NCBI GenBank assembly: GCA_902780635.1
Contig: CACZGH010000019.1
Coordinates: forward strand, 1-64,000
Length of the DNA: 64,000 bases
DNA from: an uncultured Prevotellaceae bacterium
GTDB taxonomy: Bacteria; Bacteroidota; Bacteroidia; Bacteroidales; Bacteroidaceae
Direction of reading: 5' to 3'
The position numbers and the translations under genes were made by a program. Below the pieces are notes generated by a model, which worked only from the letters and a program-made list of their open reading frames with translations, searched no databases and had not been told where the DNA came from. This document shows positions 37,783 through 47,340 of this stretch, piece after piece; within the stretch, counting starts at the first letter, position 1; the number at the start of each line of letters is the position of its first letter.

Positions 37783-39921
37783 TCATTTTTCATTTTTTAT
37801 CTTCATTGTCAGGGCAATACGGTTTCGCCGATGGTCTATCTCTTTCACCATCACTTTCACGTGCTGATGGAGCTTGACCACCTCGTTGGGGTCTTTCACA
37901 TATCGGTTGGCCAATTGGGAGATATGCACTAAGCCATCTTGATGCACGCCGATGTCGACGAAAGCCCCAAAGTTGGTGATGTTGGTCACGATACCAGGCA
38001 GTATCATACCTTCCACAAGATCGTCCACGCAGGTGACATTGGGGTCAAACTCAAACTCCTCTATCTGCTCACGTGGGTCACGGCCGGGTTTTTCCAGTTC
38101 TTTCATGATGTCAGTCAGTGTCGGCATACCTATGGTGTCGTTCACGTAGTGTCTAAGGTTGATTTGCTCCCTTTTTGATTTGTCTTTGATCAGGTCGGAC
38201 ACCGTACACTCACAGTCTTTGGCCATTTGTGCCACTATCGCATAGCTCTCTGGATGGACGGCACTGTTGTCGAGAGGATTCTTGGCTCCTGGTATGCGCA
38301 AGAATCCGGCACACTGCTCGTAGGCCGACGGTCCTAGGCGTGGAACTTTCTTCAATTGTGCACGACTGGTGAAAGCACCATTCTCACGACGGTATTCCAC
38401 AATATTCTTGGCCAGCGTCGGTCCCAGACCGCTCACGTAGGTCAACAGATGCTGACTGGCGGTATTGAGGTTGACCCCTACTGAGTTGACGCAACTCTCC
38501 ACAGTCTGGTCGAGACTCTTTTTCAGCTTGGTTTGGTCTACGTCGTGTTGATATTGTCCTACACCGATACTCTTCGGGTCTATCTTTACCAGTTCTGCCA
38601 GTGGGTCCATCAAGCGGCGGCCGATGCTCACAGCGCCTCTTACGGTCACATCTTCGTCAGGAAACTCCTCACGGGCGGTCTTGGAGGCGGAATAGACGGA
38701 GGCACCGTCTTCGCTGACCACGAATGTCTGCACTTTGTGTTTGAACTCCAGGTTCTTGACGAACTCGGAAGTTTCGCGGCTGGCGGTTCCATTGCCGATG
38801 GCGATGGCCTCAATCTGATAGTCTTCCACCATTTGTTCCACATGTATCTTGGCTTGCATTCGTCGGTTGACGGGTGGATGGGGGAAGATGGCCTCATGGT
38901 ACAGCAGGTTGCCCTGGGCATCAAGACACACCACCTTACAGCCGGTGCGGAAACCAGGGTCGATGCCCATCACCCGCTTCTGGCCCAATGGGGCGGCGAG
39001 AAGCAATTGCCGCAGGTTTTCTGTGAATACAAGGATGGCCTCATCGTCGGCTTTCTCTTTGCTGAGAGCAGAGAACTCGGTCTCTATCGATGGTTTGAGC
39101 AGTCTTTTGTAGGAGTCTTCCACAGCCTCCTCTACCAGTTGGCTGCATGGACCGTAACCGCGCACGTGTTGCCGTTTCAGACGACTGATGCAGTCATCGT
39201 CGTCGGCGGAGATGCTGAGGCGCAGGATGCCCTCGTTCTCACCGCGGCGCATGGCCAGCAGACGGTGGGAGGAGCATCTCCTGAGAGGTTCGGAGAAGTC
39301 GAAATAGTCAGTGAATTTCGCTGCCTCTTCTGTCTCGGCTTTCGCTTTCACCACCTTGGAGGTGATGATGGCGTCGCGGCGGAAAGCGCTACGCAACTGG
39401 TTGCGCGAACGCTCGTCTTCACTCACCATCTCAGCGATGATGTCCTGAGCACCTTTCAGGGCGGCGTCAGTGTCTTTCACGTCACCTTTCACAAAACGGG
39501 TGGCGGCTTTCACCGGTTGAGGTTCACGTTGTAGCAACAGGATGGTAGCAAGTGGTTCCAGCCCCTGTTCCCGCGCCACCTGTGCGCGAGTGCGGCGTTT
39601 AGGCTTAAAGGGGAGATAGATGTCTTCCAGTTCTGTCGCATCCCAGCAGTTGGCGATGCGCTTTTCCAGTTCGGGTGTCATCTTCTCTAGTTCGGTGATG
39701 GTCTTGACGATGGTCTCCTTGCGCTTACTGATTTCTTTCAGTTTGTCGTAAGCGCTACTGATTTGTGCTATCTGAACTTCATTGAGATTGCCAGTGCGCT
39801 CTTTGCGATAGCGGGCGATGAACGGGATGGTACAGCCCAGGTCGAGCAGCGCTAAGGTGTTCTCCACGCCATTCTCTGGCAGTTGGAGTTGTTGGGCAAT
39901 AATCTGTGCTAATATATTCAT
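37783..39921 (-). CDS. tex: Tex-family RNA-binding protein (S1 domain)
   Basis: A 712-residue Tex protein, a nucleic-acid-binding factor linked to transcription and RNA surveillance. An N-terminal helical region opens MNILAQIIAQQLQL and contains TIPFIARYRKE. A YqgF/RNase H-like domain (near 325-450) has GIDPGFRTGCK. Helix-hairpin-helix segments (near 490-560) include SGLGPTLAKNIVEYR, and a C-terminal S1 domain (near 635-705) has GIVTNITNFGAFVDIG. I start at 39921: the longer frame to 40167 runs through a triplicated 88-bp repeat and promoter, and its residues are repeat-derived. Confidence 0.95.
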   Translation of the reverse strand: MNILAQIIAQQLQLPENGVENTLALLDLGCTIPFIARYRKERTGNLNEVQIAQISSAYDKLKEISKRKETIVKTITELEKMTPELEKRIANCWDATELEDIYLPFKPKRRTRAQVAREQGLEPLATILLLQREPQPVKAATRFVKGDVKDTDAALKGAQDIIAEMVSEDERSRNQLRSAFRRDAIITSKVVKAKAETEEAAKFTDYFDFSEPLRRCSSHRLLAMRRGENEGILRLSISADDDDCISRLKRQHVRGYGPCSQLVEEAVEDSYKRLLKPSIETEFSALSKEKADDEAILVFTENLRQLLLAAPLGQKRVMGIDPGFRTGCKVVCLDAQGNLLYHEAIFPHPPVNRRMQAKIHVEQMVEDYQIEAIAIGNGTASRETSEFVKNLEFKHKVQTFVVSEDGASVYSASKTAREEFPDEDVTVRGAVSIGRRLMDPLAELVKIDPKSIGVGQYQHDVDQTKLKKSLDQTVESCVNSVGVNLNTASQHLLTYVSGLGPTLAKNIVEYRRENGAFTSRAQLKKVPRLGPSAYEQCAGFLRIPGAKNPLDNSAVHPESYAIVAQMAKDCECTVSDLIKDKSKREQINLRHYVNDTIGMPTLTDIMKELEKPGRDPREQIEEFEFDPNVTCVDDLVEGMILPGIVTNITNFGAFVDIGVHQDGLVHISQLANRYVKDPNEVVKLHQHVKVMVKEIDHRRNRIALTMKIKNEK

Positions 39922-39966
39922 GGGTTGAATGGATAAAGATTCTTTGTGTGGTTGGTTTACATGGCA

Positions 39967-39997
39967 CAAAGATAGTGAAAGCCGAATACAATGCAAA
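39967..39997 (-). promoter_or_regulatory. tex promoter
   Basis: On the minus strand: TTTG (39994-39997), 19-nt spacer, TATCTTTG (39967-39974), an exact consensus match. The -33 and spacer belong to the first 88-bp repeat unit. Confidence 0.75.
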
Positions 39998-40238
39998 ACA
40001 AAAGACGAAGTTTTTTGTTCTGCATGGTTGAGGCGCCTCCTATCTTCGGCGAAGCCAAAGTAGTGAAAGCCGAATACAATGCAAAACAAAAGACGAAGTT
40101 TTTTGTTCTTCATTGCTGAGGCGCCTCCTATCTTCGGCGAAGCCAAAGTAGTGAAAGCCGAATACAATGCAAAACAAAAGACGAAGTTTTTTGTTCTGCA
40201 TGGTTAAGGCGCCTCCTATCTTCGGCGAAGCCAAAGTA
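39975..40238. repeat. Three tandem 88-bp units in the tex/ABC-F intergenic region
   Basis: Copies start at 39975, 40063 and 40151, each 88 bp, nearly identical (one differs in the CATGGTTG/CATTGCTG patch). Each unit has GTGAAAGCCG, an A-rich stretch with GACGAAGTTTTTTG, GAGGCGCCTC and the inverted repeat CTTCGGCGAAG. Each carries a minus-strand TTTG -33 element and spacer; units 2 and 3 have TACTTTG rather than TAnnTTTG. Confidence 0.95.
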
Positions 40239-40270
40239 ACGACAAACTGATGAAAAACTTCGCCTTTTGT

Positions 40271-40301
40271 TTTGTTTTTCTTTCGTTTTGCATTATTTTT
40301 G
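40271..40301 (+). promoter_or_regulatory. Promoter of the ABC-F gene
   Basis: TTTG (40271-40274), 19-nt spacer, TATTTTTG (40294-40301): exact consensus spacing, 42 nt before the ATG. Confidence 0.7.
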
Positions 40302-40343
40302 CATTCCCAATGTGCAATCCCGGCAGGGGTGAAATAACAGGAA

Positions 40344-42305
40344 ATGATAAGTGTAGAGTCTTTAAAGGTGGAGTTCGGGGTGAAGCCCCTGTTCCAAGAT
40401 GCGAGTTTTGTCGTCAACGACCGTGACCGGATCGCCCTCGTCGGTAAGAATGGGGCGGGGAAATCGACATTGCTCAAAATACTCTGTGGCTTACAGAAAC
40501 CCACTTCGGGGGTCGTTTCTATTCCTGCCGACACCACGATCGGCTATCTGCCACAGGTGATGGTGCTCCAAGACGACACCACTGTGCGTGAGGAAGCCCG
40601 AAAAGCATTTGCCGACCGCACACAACAGAAAGAGCGGCTTGACGCTATGCAACGTCAGCTGGCTGAGCGCACCGACTATGAGAGTGCCGAGTACACAGCG
40701 CTTGTAGACCGCTTCACGCAGGAGCACGACCGCTACATGATGCTGGGTGCTGGCAATTACGAGGCGGAACTGGAGCGTACGCTTATCGGACTTGGCTTCT
40801 TGCGTGAAGACTTAGACCGCCCCACTTCAGAGTTCAGTGGCGGATGGCGTATGCGAATCGAATTGGCCAAGATCTTGTTGCGCAGGCCCGACGTGCTGCT
40901 GCTCGACGAGCCTACCAATCACCTCGACATAGAGAGCATCCAGTGGATGGAGCAGTTTCTGGCCACATCTCCGGGGGCGGTGATCCTGGTCAGTCACGAC
41001 CGCGCGTTCATCAACAATGTCACCAACCGCACCATTGAGATTTCATGTGGCCAGCTGGTTGACTACAAGGTGAAGTACGACGAGTATGTGGTGCTGAGGG
41101 CGGAACGACGTGAACAGCAGCTCCGTGCTTATGAGAATCAGCAGAAGGAGATAGCCGACATCAAGGACTTCATCGAGCGTTTCCGCTATAAGCCTACCAA
41201 GGCGGTGCAGGTGCAGAGTCGTATCAAGCAACTTGCCAAGATTGTGCCCATTGAGATCGACGAGGTCGACCGCTCCGCGATGCACCTCAAGTTCCCACCT
41301 TGTCTGCGCAGTGGCGACTTCCCTGTCATCTGTGAGGATGTGCGTAAGGACTATGGTCACCATACGGTCTTCGACCAGGTCTCGCTCACCATACGGCGGG
41401 GTGAGAAAGTGGCCTTTGTGGGCAAGAATGGTGAGGGTAAGTCTACACTCGTCAAGTGCATTATGGGAGAGATTCCCTTTGACGGACATCTTCAGATAGG
41501 GCATAACGTGCAAATAGGATATTTTGCACAGAATCAGGCACAATTGCTCAATGAGGATATGACCGTCTACGACACCATCGACTATGTGGCCAAAGGTGAG
41601 GTGCGTCTGCGCATCAACGACATTTTGGGCGCGTTTATGTTCGGTGGCGAGGAGTCGGAAAAGAAAGTGAAGGTGCTCAGCGGTGGCGAGCGAAGCCGTC
41701 TGGCCATCATACGTCTGCTTCTGGAACCGGTCAACTTGCTCATCCTCGACGAGCCGACCAACCATCTCGACATGCCGTCAAAAGATGTGCTCAAGGAGGC
41801 CATCAAGGCTTTTGACGGCACAGCCATCATCGTGTCACACGACCGTGAGTTTCTCGACGGCCTTGTCAACAAAGTCTATGAGTTTGGTGGCGGAAAGGTA
41901 AGAGAACACATCGGCGGTATTTACGATTTCCTCCGCGCGCGCCAGATAGACTCGCTCCATCTGCTCGGCACGTCGTCGCCTGTCGCACGGGAGACGGCAG
42001 AGGAGAGGCCAGAGCCTGTGGTCTCTGCCAGCAAGCAATCTTATGAGGAGCGACGCGAGCAGCAGCGGCAGATACGGAAGGCTGAGAGATGTGTCAAGGA
42101 TTGTGAGACAAAGATAGAGCAACTGGAGCGTCAAATCAATGAGTTGGACGCCATCCTTTGTACGCCGGAGGGTGCCTCTGACATGAAGATTGTCGGTGAG
42201 TATACCGATGTCAAGAGACAACTCGACGAGGAGGTGGAGAAATGGGAACAGTACAGTGAACAATTGGAGCAGTTGCAACAATCGCTGGCCGCCTCTGCTG
42301 AGTGA
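40344..42305 (+). CDS. ABC-F family ATPase
   Basis: A 653-residue soluble protein with two ABC ATPase domains and no membrane segments. Domain 1 has Walker A GKNGAGKST (about 33-41), signature FSGGWRMR and Walker B LLLDEPTNHLD. A charged linker (about 240-305) is the ABC-F interdomain linker. Domain 2 has GKNGEGKST, LSGGERSR and LILDEPTNHLD. A C-terminal coiled coil (about 560-650) resembles Uup/YdiF members. ABC-F proteins act on ribosomes, in translation rescue or antibiotic protection; which applies here cannot be told. It diverges from tex. Confidence 0.95.
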   Translation: MISVESLKVEFGVKPLFQDASFVVNDRDRIALVGKNGAGKSTLLKILCGLQKPTSGVVSIPADTTIGYLPQVMVLQDDTTVREEARKAFADRTQQKERLDAMQRQLAERTDYESAEYTALVDRFTQEHDRYMMLGAGNYEAELERTLIGLGFLREDLDRPTSEFSGGWRMRIELAKILLRRPDVLLLDEPTNHLDIESIQWMEQFLATSPGAVILVSHDRAFINNVTNRTIEISCGQLVDYKVKYDEYVVLRAERREQQLRAYENQQKEIADIKDFIERFRYKPTKAVQVQSRIKQLAKIVPIEIDEVDRSAMHLKFPPCLRSGDFPVICEDVRKDYGHHTVFDQVSLTIRRGEKVAFVGKNGEGKSTLVKCIMGEIPFDGHLQIGHNVQIGYFAQNQAQLLNEDMTVYDTIDYVAKGEVRLRINDILGAFMFGGEESEKKVKVLSGGERSRLAIIRLLLEPVNLLILDEPTNHLDMPSKDVLKEAIKAFDGTAIIVSHDREFLDGLVNKVYEFGGGKVREHIGGIYDFLRARQIDSLHLLGTSSPVARETAEERPEPVVSASKQSYEERREQQRQIRKAERCVKDCETKIEQLERQINELDAILCTPEGASDMKIVGEYTDVKRQLDEEVEKWEQYSEQLEQLQQSLAASAE

Positions 42306-42356
42306 GATACAAAAAAGAATAATCATTTGGAAATAACTTAAACCATACATCATCTT

Positions 42357-44396
42357 ATGAAAATCAAAAAAATATTGACAGTAATGTTGATCGCAACGAT
42401 GACGGTGCCTGCCATGGCACAACAGTCTCTCAAGGCAGGTATTGTCCTTGGTGACTTGGACCGTACCGCACGGCCTGGCGACGACTTCTACCAGTTTGCA
42501 TGTGGCGGATGGATGAAAAACAATCCGCTGCCGGCTGCCTATTCTCGTTTTGGCAGTTTCGACCGACTGGCACAGGATAATAATGAGCGGATCAATAGTA
42601 TCCTCAAAGAATTGCTCTCCAATCAGTACACCAAAGGGTCAGTGGAACAGAAACTCAGCGACTTTTATAAACTGGCCATGGACTCTGTCCGCCGCAACCG
42701 CGACGGCGTGAAACCAGTCCTTCCGCTGATCAAGGAGATAGAGACGTCGAAGACCATTTATGCGTTGCGCCAGCTGCAGTTGAAATACGCTGACTTCGGA
42801 TTTGGCATACCTTATAGCGCTTGGTTTGGTGCTGATGAGAAAAACGCCAAGATGAATATCCTCAATATCAATCAAAGCGGACTGACACTGGGGCAAAAGG
42901 AGTATTATCTCGACAACGACTCTGCCACAGCAGCCATTCGCGACGCATACAAAAAGCATATTGTCAAGATGTTCAAACTCTTTGGCTACAACCAGAAAGC
43001 GGCTACACTCAAGATGAATGATGTTCTCGATATAGAGACAAAAATAGCACGTATTTCCAAGTCAAGGACAGAACTTCGCGACGTGGAGGCCAATTACAAC
43101 AAGATGACCATCGATGAGTTTGAGCGCAACTATCCACATGTCAAACTCATGGAACTTGTAGAGGCAGAAGGTGTTGATCCCGCACACGTCAAGGAACTGG
43201 TAGTGGGTCAGCCCGACTTTATGAAAGGGATTGACCAAATCCTCTTCGAGATGACTCCCGGGCAGATGAAATCGTATATGGAGTGGGATGTCATCAACTC
43301 CAGCGCCAATGTGCTGAGCGATGACGTGGTGGCCGAGCATTTCGACTTCTTCGGCAAGACCATGTCGGGACGCAAAGAGAACCACCCACGATGGAAAAGA
43401 GCTACCGACCAGGTGCAGAGCGTCATGGGGCAGGCTCTTGGTAAACTCTATGTGGAGAAATATTTCCCTGCTGCAGCCAAAGAGAGAATGCTTGGACTGG
43501 TGAAAAACTTGCAAGTGGCTCTCGCTGAGCGTATACAGGCCCAGGAATGGATGGACGATGCCACCAAACAAAACGCACTCGACAAACTGAGCACTTTCTA
43601 TGTCAAGGTGGGCTATCCTGACAAGTGGATTGACATCAGTGGACTCCAGATTGATCCCCAGAAGTCTTTCTGCGAGAATATGATGGCGTGCAGAAAATTC
43701 TGGAACAAATGGAGAATCGACACGAAGGCCGGTAAACCCGTGGACCGCGACGAGTGGCACATGACCCCGCAGACGGTCAATGCTTATTATAATCCTACTA
43801 CCAATGAGATCTGCTTCCCAGCAGGTATCTTGCAGGTGCCTTTCTTTGACATGACAGCCGACGATGCGTTCAATTACGGTGCCATCGGAGTGGTCATCGG
43901 CCATGAGATGACACATGGATTTGATGACCAGGGACGTCATTATGACAAAGACGGCAATATGACCGACTGGTGGACAGAGGCCGATGGAAAGAATTTCACC
44001 GAGCGCACCAGCAAATATGCCGACTTCTTCTCTGCCATCAAGGTGCTGCCCGATCTCAACGCCAATGGAAAACTGACACTCGGCGAGAACCTCGCCGACC
44101 ATGGTGGTCTGCAGGTGGCTTTCTATGCCTTGCAGAATGCAATGAAGGATCAGCCTCTCGGTGAGAAAGACGGATTCACTCCCGAGCAGCGTTTCTTCCT
44201 GGCTTATGCCGGCGTGTGGGCCAACAACATCACTGATGCGGAAATCAGAAGCCGCACCAAGAGCGACCCGCACTCCCTCGGCAAATACCGCGTCAATGGA
44301 GCGCTCTCACATATCGACATGTGGTATGACGCCTTCGGCGTACAGCCCACTGACAAGATGTATGTACCCAAAGAGCAGCGACTGAGTCTCTGGTAA
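42357..44396 (+). CDS. M13-family zinc metallopeptidase (neprilysin-like)
   Basis: A 679-residue exported endopeptidase. The signal peptide is residues 1-21 (ending AMAQ). The N-terminal M13 domain carries DDFYQFACGGWMKNNPLP. The catalytic C-terminal part has HEMTH (H516, E517, H520) and the third zinc ligand E577 in GENLADHGG. The closing RVNGALSHIDMWYDAFG region is typical and includes a substrate-binding arginine. It probably degrades peptides in the periplasm or at the surface. A TCTAGANNN array starts 5 bp after its stop. Confidence 0.95.
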   Translation: MKIKKILTVMLIATMTVPAMAQQSLKAGIVLGDLDRTARPGDDFYQFACGGWMKNNPLPAAYSRFGSFDRLAQDNNERINSILKELLSNQYTKGSVEQKLSDFYKLAMDSVRRNRDGVKPVLPLIKEIETSKTIYALRQLQLKYADFGFGIPYSAWFGADEKNAKMNILNINQSGLTLGQKEYYLDNDSATAAIRDAYKKHIVKMFKLFGYNQKAATLKMNDVLDIETKIARISKSRTELRDVEANYNKMTIDEFERNYPHVKLMELVEAEGVDPAHVKELVVGQPDFMKGIDQILFEMTPGQMKSYMEWDVINSSANVLSDDVVAEHFDFFGKTMSGRKENHPRWKRATDQVQSVMGQALGKLYVEKYFPAAAKERMLGLVKNLQVALAERIQAQEWMDDATKQNALDKLSTFYVKVGYPDKWIDISGLQIDPQKSFCENMMACRKFWNKWRIDTKAGKPVDRDEWHMTPQTVNAYYNPTTNEICFPAGILQVPFFDMTADDAFNYGAIGVVIGHEMTHGFDDQGRHYDKDGNMTDWWTEADGKNFTERTSKYADFFSAIKVLPDLNANGKLTLGENLADHGGLQVAFYALQNAMKDQPLGEKDGFTPEQRFFLAYAGVWANNITDAEIRSRTKSDPHSLGKYRVNGALSHIDMWYDAFGVQPTDKMYVPKEQRLSLW

Positions 44397-44400
44397 TCTA

Positions 44401-44499
44401 TCTAGAAAATCTAGAATCTCTAGACCATCTAGACTCTCTAGATCATCTAGACCCTCTAGAATATCTAGATCATCTAGACTCTCTAGACCCTCTAGAAAA
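44401..44499. repeat. Eleven tandem 9-mers TCTAGANNN
   Basis: Eleven 9-bp units in perfect phase, each with an invariant palindromic TCTAGA followed by a variable triplet. The triplets in order are AAA, ATC, CCA, CTC, TCA, CCC, ATA, TCA, CTC, CCC, AAA. The array fills the gap between the M13 peptidase stop and metA. Confidence 0.95.
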
Positions 44500-44517
44500 A
44501 ATCTCTAAAGAAAAAAA

Positions 44518-45435
44518 ATGCCATTAAGAATCCCCGACAGGCTACCCGCCATTGAACTCCTCAAGCAGGAGAATATCTTCGTGATGGACAACTCCAGGGC
44601 CACCACCCAGGACATCCGTCCACTCCGTATCGTCATCCTCAACCTCATGCCGTTGAAAATCACCACTGAGACCGACCTGTTGCGGCTCCTCTCCAATACG
44701 CCGCTACAGATGGAGATCAGTTTCATGAAACTCAAGAGCCATACCCCCAAGAATACGCCCATTGAGCACATGATGCTGTTTTACAAGGATTTTGATATCC
44801 TTAGGAAGCAGAAGTTTGATGGTATGATCATCACAGGCGCTCCTATCGAGCAACTTGACTATGAGGATGTGAACTACTGGGGGGAAATCACCGAGATATT
44901 CGACTGGGTGCGCACCAATGTCACCAGTACCCTCTTTATATGCTGGGCAGCACAGGCGGGCCTGTATTACCATTATGGCGTACCCAAATATCCCTTGGAG
45001 AAAAAAATGTTTGGCATCTTCCGCCAATATCCTGTCAGCAACCACCTACCCATCTTCCGGGGGTTCGACGATATGTTTTTTATGCCTCACAGCCGTCATA
45101 CGGAGGTGCGCAAGGAGGATATTCTGAAGAACGACCAACTGCAGATCATCGCCGAGTCGCCTGAGAGTGGGGTGAGCATCGTGATGGCGAGGGGCGGACG
45201 TGAGTTTTTCATCACTGGGCACTTGGAGTATGCACCCAACACGCTCGACAATGAGTACCGTCGTGACAAGGATGTGCGTGATGATGTCGATATACCCAAA
45301 AATTACTATCTCGACAACGATCCTTCCAATCCGCCTCTGGTCACTTGGCGTGCCCATGCCAATCTATTGTACAACAACTGGGTCAACTACTACGTCTATC
45401 AGGAGACCCCGTATAATATCGACGATATCAGATAG
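44518..45435 (+). CDS. metA: Homoserine O-acyltransferase MetA
   Basis: Activates homoserine for methionine synthesis by O-acylation. The protein has 305 residues, the normal length. It has the glutamine-amidotransferase-like fold with nucleophile C142 in ICWAAQAG. The catalytic histidine and glutamate are in FITGHLEY (near 237-239). The opening MPLRIPDRLPAIELL is typical. Whether it uses acetyl- or succinyl-CoA (decided by a residue near 111) I do not call. It is preceded by the TCTAGANNN array; no SAM or B12 riboswitch is seen. Confidence 0.95.
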   Translation: MPLRIPDRLPAIELLKQENIFVMDNSRATTQDIRPLRIVILNLMPLKITTETDLLRLLSNTPLQMEISFMKLKSHTPKNTPIEHMMLFYKDFDILRKQKFDGMIITGAPIEQLDYEDVNYWGEITEIFDWVRTNVTSTLFICWAAQAGLYYHYGVPKYPLEKKMFGIFRQYPVSNHLPIFRGFDDMFFMPHSRHTEVRKEDILKNDQLQIIAESPESGVSIVMARGGREFFITGHLEYAPNTLDNEYRRDKDVRDDVDIPKNYYLDNDPSNPPLVTWRAHANLLYNNWVNYYVYQETPYNIDDIR

Positions 45436-45456
45436 CCATATAGCCCATCATCACCT

Positions 45457-47340
45457 ATGCCTCGACCCATTGAACTGTTGGCTCCCGCAAAAAATCTGGA
45501 GTGTGGCATGGCCGCTATAGACCATGGCGCCGATGCCGTATATATCGGTGCCAGTATGTTGGGGGCAAGGGCTGCGGCGACCAATTCCATCAACGATATC
45601 CAGACGTTGTGCGAGTATGCGCATCGGTTCATGGCCAAGGTCTATGTCACGGTCAATACCATCGTCTTTGAACAGGAACTGGAGGAGACGCGACGCATGA
45701 TAGGACAGCTGATCGATGTTGGCGCTGATGCTCTGCTGGTGCAGGATATGGGGGTGTGGTCGATGGTCAGGGAGGTGGCAGCAGAAAAGCATGCCGACAT
45801 CGAGATACATGCCAGTACCCAGACCGATAACCGCACGGCCGGAAGGGTCAGATGGCTGGCCAATCAGGGTGCTTCGCGGGTGGTGTTAGCGCGTGAGTTG
45901 TCTGTCGATCAGATGGCCGCCATCCACCAGGAGGTGCCTGATGTCGACTTGGAGGCTTTCGTGCACGGAGCTCTTTGTGTGAGTTATTCGGGGGTGTGCT
46001 ATGCCTCTCAGTATTGTTTCGGGCGTAGTGCCAACCGTGGCAATTGCGCTCAGTTCTGTAGACTGAAGTTTTCATTGACCGACGCAGGCGGACACCCCAT
46101 TGACCAACCTCGTTATTGGCTGTCACTGAAGGATATGTGCCGCATCGGGTGGCTGGAGCAAATGATGGAGGCAGGGGTCTCTTCTTTCAAGATAGAGGGG
46201 CGCCTGAAAGACTACACCTACGTGAAAAATGTGGTGGCAGCCTATCGCCAGGCACTCGACCAGTTGATTGACCGGTATCCCGACAAGTATGTCAAGGCAT
46301 CGCTGGGACATTGCACTTATCATTTCCAACCTTCACTTCATAAGACGTTCAACCGCGGCTTTACTGACTATTTTGCCAGTGGGGAGCGGAGGGAGGTGGC
46401 ATCTGTTGACACACCCAAAGCATTGGGCGAGTATGTCGGAAAGGTTAAGGAGGTGCGGCGCGACTCTTTCAATGTGGCGGGCACCGCTCGTTTTGCCAAT
46501 GGCGACGGTCTCTGCTTTTTCGATGCGCAGCATCAGTTGTGCGGTTTTCGTGTCAACAGGGCGGAGGGCAACCGTATCTTTCCTCTTCGTATGCCGCCAG
46601 GACTGCGTGCGGGTTGTGGTCTCTATCGTAACAACGACGTGGCTTTTGAGCGACTGCTGGCACGGCAGAGCGCAGAGCGCAAAATACCCGTCGACATTTC
46701 TCTGGACGTGGATGATGGCTGGTGTCTTCGCCTGTCTGTGCCCGATACCGAGTTGGTGGTTGATGTGCGCAGGGATGAGGCTTTGCAGCCAGCCCAGAGG
46801 TCCCAGCGTGAGAATATTCAACGCCAGTTGTCCAAACTTGGTTCCACCGTCTATCAGCCCCATCATATCCTGATCAGCGAACTGGCTTCGGGGTGTTTCC
46901 TTCCCTCCAGCGTGTTGACAGAGATGCGCAGGCAGGCTGTCTCACAACTCGACAGTGCCATCATGCAGACACGTCGCAATAAAGGCATCACATATGTAGA
47001 AAATGCTGCCCAAGAGGGTCTGCTCCCTGATGATATATACAAACGCTATGCCTATCTCTACAACGTGTCCAATACGCTGTCACGGAAGTTTTATGCTCAG
47101 TTGGGGCATGAGGTGCATGGCGATGCTTTTGAGATGGGCAATCGCAGAGGCAATCAGGGCCAGCCGCCATTGCTCATGCAGTGCCGCCATTGTATCCGTT
47201 ATACCTTAGGCTACTGTGCCAAAGAGGGCCGGCGTGTGCCATGGCAAGAGCCGCTCTCACTGTGTCTGCCCGACGGCAGAAAGTTCCTATTGGAGTTTGA
47301 TTGCAAAAAATGTCAGATGAATGTGTATGCAGAGCAGTAG
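45457..47340 (+). CDS. U32-family peptidase / RlhA-like protein
   Basis: A 627-residue cytoplasmic protein with a TIM-barrel U32 domain (about 1-290). The signature LEAFVHGALCVSYSGVCYAS carries two of the conserved cysteines, and NRGNCAQFCR supplies the rest. The C terminus has further cysteines (MQCRHCIRYTLGYC and FDCKKCQ), a likely iron-sulfur or zinc site. Some U32 proteins hydroxylate 23S rRNA (RlhA) or act with prephenate-derived cofactors; the exact role here is open. Its 3' end overlaps the next gene by 20 bp. Confidence 0.9.
   Translation: MPRPIELLAPAKNLECGMAAIDHGADAVYIGASMLGARAAATNSINDIQTLCEYAHRFMAKVYVTVNTIVFEQELEETRRMIGQLIDVGADALLVQDMGVWSMVREVAAEKHADIEIHASTQTDNRTAGRVRWLANQGASRVVLARELSVDQMAAIHQEVPDVDLEAFVHGALCVSYSGVCYASQYCFGRSANRGNCAQFCRLKFSLTDAGGHPIDQPRYWLSLKDMCRIGWLEQMMEAGVSSFKIEGRLKDYTYVKNVVAAYRQALDQLIDRYPDKYVKASLGHCTYHFQPSLHKTFNRGFTDYFASGERREVASVDTPKALGEYVGKVKEVRRDSFNVAGTARFANGDGLCFFDAQHQLCGFRVNRAEGNRIFPLRMPPGLRAGCGLYRNNDVAFERLLARQSAERKIPVDISLDVDDGWCLRLSVPDTELVVDVRRDEALQPAQRSQRENIQRQLSKLGSTVYQPHHILISELASGCFLPSSVLTEMRRQAVSQLDSAIMQTRRNKGITYVENAAQEGLLPDDIYKRYAYLYNVSNTLSRKFYAQLGHEVHGDAFEMGNRRGNQGQPPLLMQCRHCIRYTLGYCAKEGRRVPWQEPLSLCLPDGRKFLLEFDCKKCQMNVYAEQ

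Noticed and set aside
39922-40167. N-terminal extension of tex through the 88-bp repeats
   Set aside because: The added residues are translated repeat and promoter sequence, and the family start MNILAQ is at 39921.
39975-40238. CRISPR-like array
   Set aside because: Three units with no unique spacers, a period of 88 bp, and no cas genes in the window.
43062-44273. Long open frame opposite the M13 peptidase gene
   Set aside because: The sense strand has intact HEMTH and ENLAD motifs; the antisense product has no recognisable feature.
44401-44499. CRISPR or attachment site
   Set aside because: Units are 9 bp with three-base gaps, too short for a CRISPR, and no integrase or tRNA is near.
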